Both the position numbers and the translations under genes were made by a program. The notes beneath the pieces were generated by a model. The model saw nothing but the letters and a program-made list of their open reading frames with translations. It had not been told where the DNA came from and did no database searches. Shown here one piece after another: positions 6,112-6,681 of a stretch of DNA of 6,681 bases. Numbering within the stretch: the stretch's first letter is position 1; the number at the start of each line of letters is the position of its first letter. The stretch is from Thermoleophilaceae bacterium. Lineage in GTDB: Bacteria > Actinomycetota > Thermoleophilia > Solirubrobacterales > Thermoleophilaceae. The stretch lies in contig JACCZP010000285.1 of NCBI GenBank assembly GCA_013695885.1, positions 1 through 6,681 on the forward strand, read 5' to 3'.

Positions 6112-6352
6112 TCGGTCGGGTTCCGCTCGGCAGCGGTTCACACCATGCACAACCTCGAACACGTGTCCCCAGCAGGGGCGTGCCAGCGGTTGTGCACGCT
6201 GACCGTGCACAACCCCTAACACGCCGTCTGGGCGGCAGCGTGACCGAGGTTATGCACGGAGCCGCCGCAACCTCTGATCGTCGTAGCGCTCCGCCATCCG
6301 AGCGGCGGGGGCGCCCGCGGGGCCCGGCCCGCACGCCCACCCCGCCGACCCC
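6112..6352. other. Intergenic region between convergent acidic-protein and phoU genes
   Basis: Besides the twin hairpins, this 241-bp gap holds CAGCGGTT at 6131-6138, which also occurs in the 3' arm of unit 1 and may be a decayed third arm. It also holds a GC-only short inverted repeat at 6317-6332 (GCGGG/CCCGC), close to the 3' end of phoU, that could help terminate its transcript. No gene is supported: open frames through here are palindrome-derived or shadows. Confidence 0.5.
6142..6261. repeat. Two tandem 60-bp palindromic units, each forming a long hairpin (REP/BIME-like)
   Basis: Units 6142-6201 and 6202-6261 are in exact 60-bp register and match at roughly two-thirds of positions, best at the ends. 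In unit 1, TGCACAACC (6146-6154) pairs with GGTTGTGCA (6188-6196), CACG with CGTG, and CCCC with GGGG around an AGCA loop, leaving a 5x5 internal loop. In unit 2 the outer arms GTGCACAACC and GGTTATGCAC pair with one mismatch, then a 5x5 internal loop, CACG with CGTG, and CCG with CGG at the tip. The tip sequence differs between units but remains self-complementary. They lie between convergent gene ends, where palindromic repeats and bidirectional terminators are common. No T-tract follows either hairpin, so they are not canonical intrinsic terminators. Confidence 0.8.
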
Positions 6353-6681
6353 TCAGACCGTCGGCGCCTCCCTGGGTGCCCCTCCCGGCCGCGACGCGTC
6401 GGTGAACTCGCGGAAGAGCCCGGACACCACGAAGGCCGTCTGCTCGCCGATGTCGACCGCGTTGTCGGCCTGGCGCTCGATGCAGCGGGCGGCGAGCATC
6501 ATGTGCATCGCCGCCTCGCGCCGCAGGGGGTCCTCCCCCACCTCGAGCGCGAGCCGGAAGCACTCGCGGTTCAGGGTGTCGACCGCATCGTCCTCGGTGA
6601 CCAGCGCCTCGGCCAGGCCGACGTCACGGTCGGCGAACGCGCGCCGGGCCTGATCGACGAGCCCGGCCGACCGAAAGCACA
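6353..6681 (-). CDS. phoU: PhoU-like phosphate regulator, C-terminal part (5' end outside window)
   Basis: The visible part is 108 residues ending at TGA 6353-6355; PhoU is usually about 215-230, so this is the second three-helix bundle. The helix AARCIERQADNAVDIGEQT contains the metal-binding E...D...D signature of PhoU, preceded by helices with ALVTEDDAVDTLNRECFRLAL. PhoU proteins sit at the inner face of the Pst phosphate transporter, contact the PhoR sensor kinase and keep the Pho regulon off when phosphate is plentiful. After the bundle comes a short proline/glycine-rich tail (RPGGAPREAPTV). The open frame runs off the right edge, where pst genes or a response regulator could be expected. 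It converges on the acidic protein gene. Confidence 0.85.
   Translation of the reverse strand, partial: CFRSAGLVDQARRAFADRDVGLAEALVTEDDAVDTLNRECFRLALEVGEDPLRREAAMHMMLAARCIERQADNAVDIGEQTAFVVSGLFREFTDASRPGGAPREAPTV

Noticed and set aside
6034..6222. Small minus-strand frame with repeated VVHG peptides at a 20-residue spacing
   Set aside because: The periodicity follows from the 60-bp palindromic DNA units, which give similar peptides on both strands; it does not continue in frame through both units.
6142..6261. CRISPR array
   Set aside because: There are only two units, they are adjacent with no spacers, and each is self-complementary over its whole length.
6142..6261. Canonical rho-independent terminators
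   Set aside because: Strong stems are present but no T-run follows on either strand, so only a non-canonical terminator role is possible.

Overview
The window is very GC-rich DNA with strong G/C preference at third codon positions, so nearly every real gene casts long open frames on the other strand. Gene content points to Actinomycetota. A glucosyl-3-phosphoglycerate synthase, a ferritin-like DUF892-type protein with actinobacterial C-terminal repeats and an acidic orphan protein are what I would expect in the Thermoleophilia (Solirubrobacterales/Gaiellales-like). That lineage is an inference from gene flavour, with no marker gene behind it.

Layout, left to right. (1) A minus-strand pair: an FAD oxidoreductase with a C-terminal Rieske domain (855-2375), followed after a 32-bp gap by a GpgS-type glycosyltransferase (1-822, 3' end outside the window). 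(2) Divergent from these, across 48 bp, is a plus-strand ferritin-like protein with an 11-residue LEA-like repeat and a duplicated C-terminal module (2424-3563). A HAD-family haloacid dehalogenase-like gene follows (3619-4302, possibly starting at 3565). (3) Convergent with it is a five-helix, MscS-type membrane protein that lacks the cytoplasmic beta domain (4322-5131, minus, TTG start). (4) Divergent again, across 143 bp holding a 12-bp perfect palindrome, is a very acidic, largely disordered protein with a structured-looking core (5275-6111, plus). (5) A 241-bp non-coding gap follows between convergent genes. It holds two tandem 60-bp units that each fold as a long hairpin. (6) The last gene is the C-terminal half of a PhoU-like phosphate regulator (6353-6681, minus, 5' end outside the window).

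There is no single pathway. Several genes nonetheless fit cell-envelope, osmotic and oxidative stress: precursor synthesis for glucosylglycerate or methylglucose lipopolysaccharide, a ferritin-like/LEA-like fusion, a mechanosensitive-type membrane protein, a Rieske flavoprotein and phosphate control. I see no mobile element, CRISPR array, tRNA or rRNA. The least ordinary items are the twin hairpin repeats, the ferritin-like/LEA-like/repeat fusion, and changed active-site positions in the GpgS-like enzyme.
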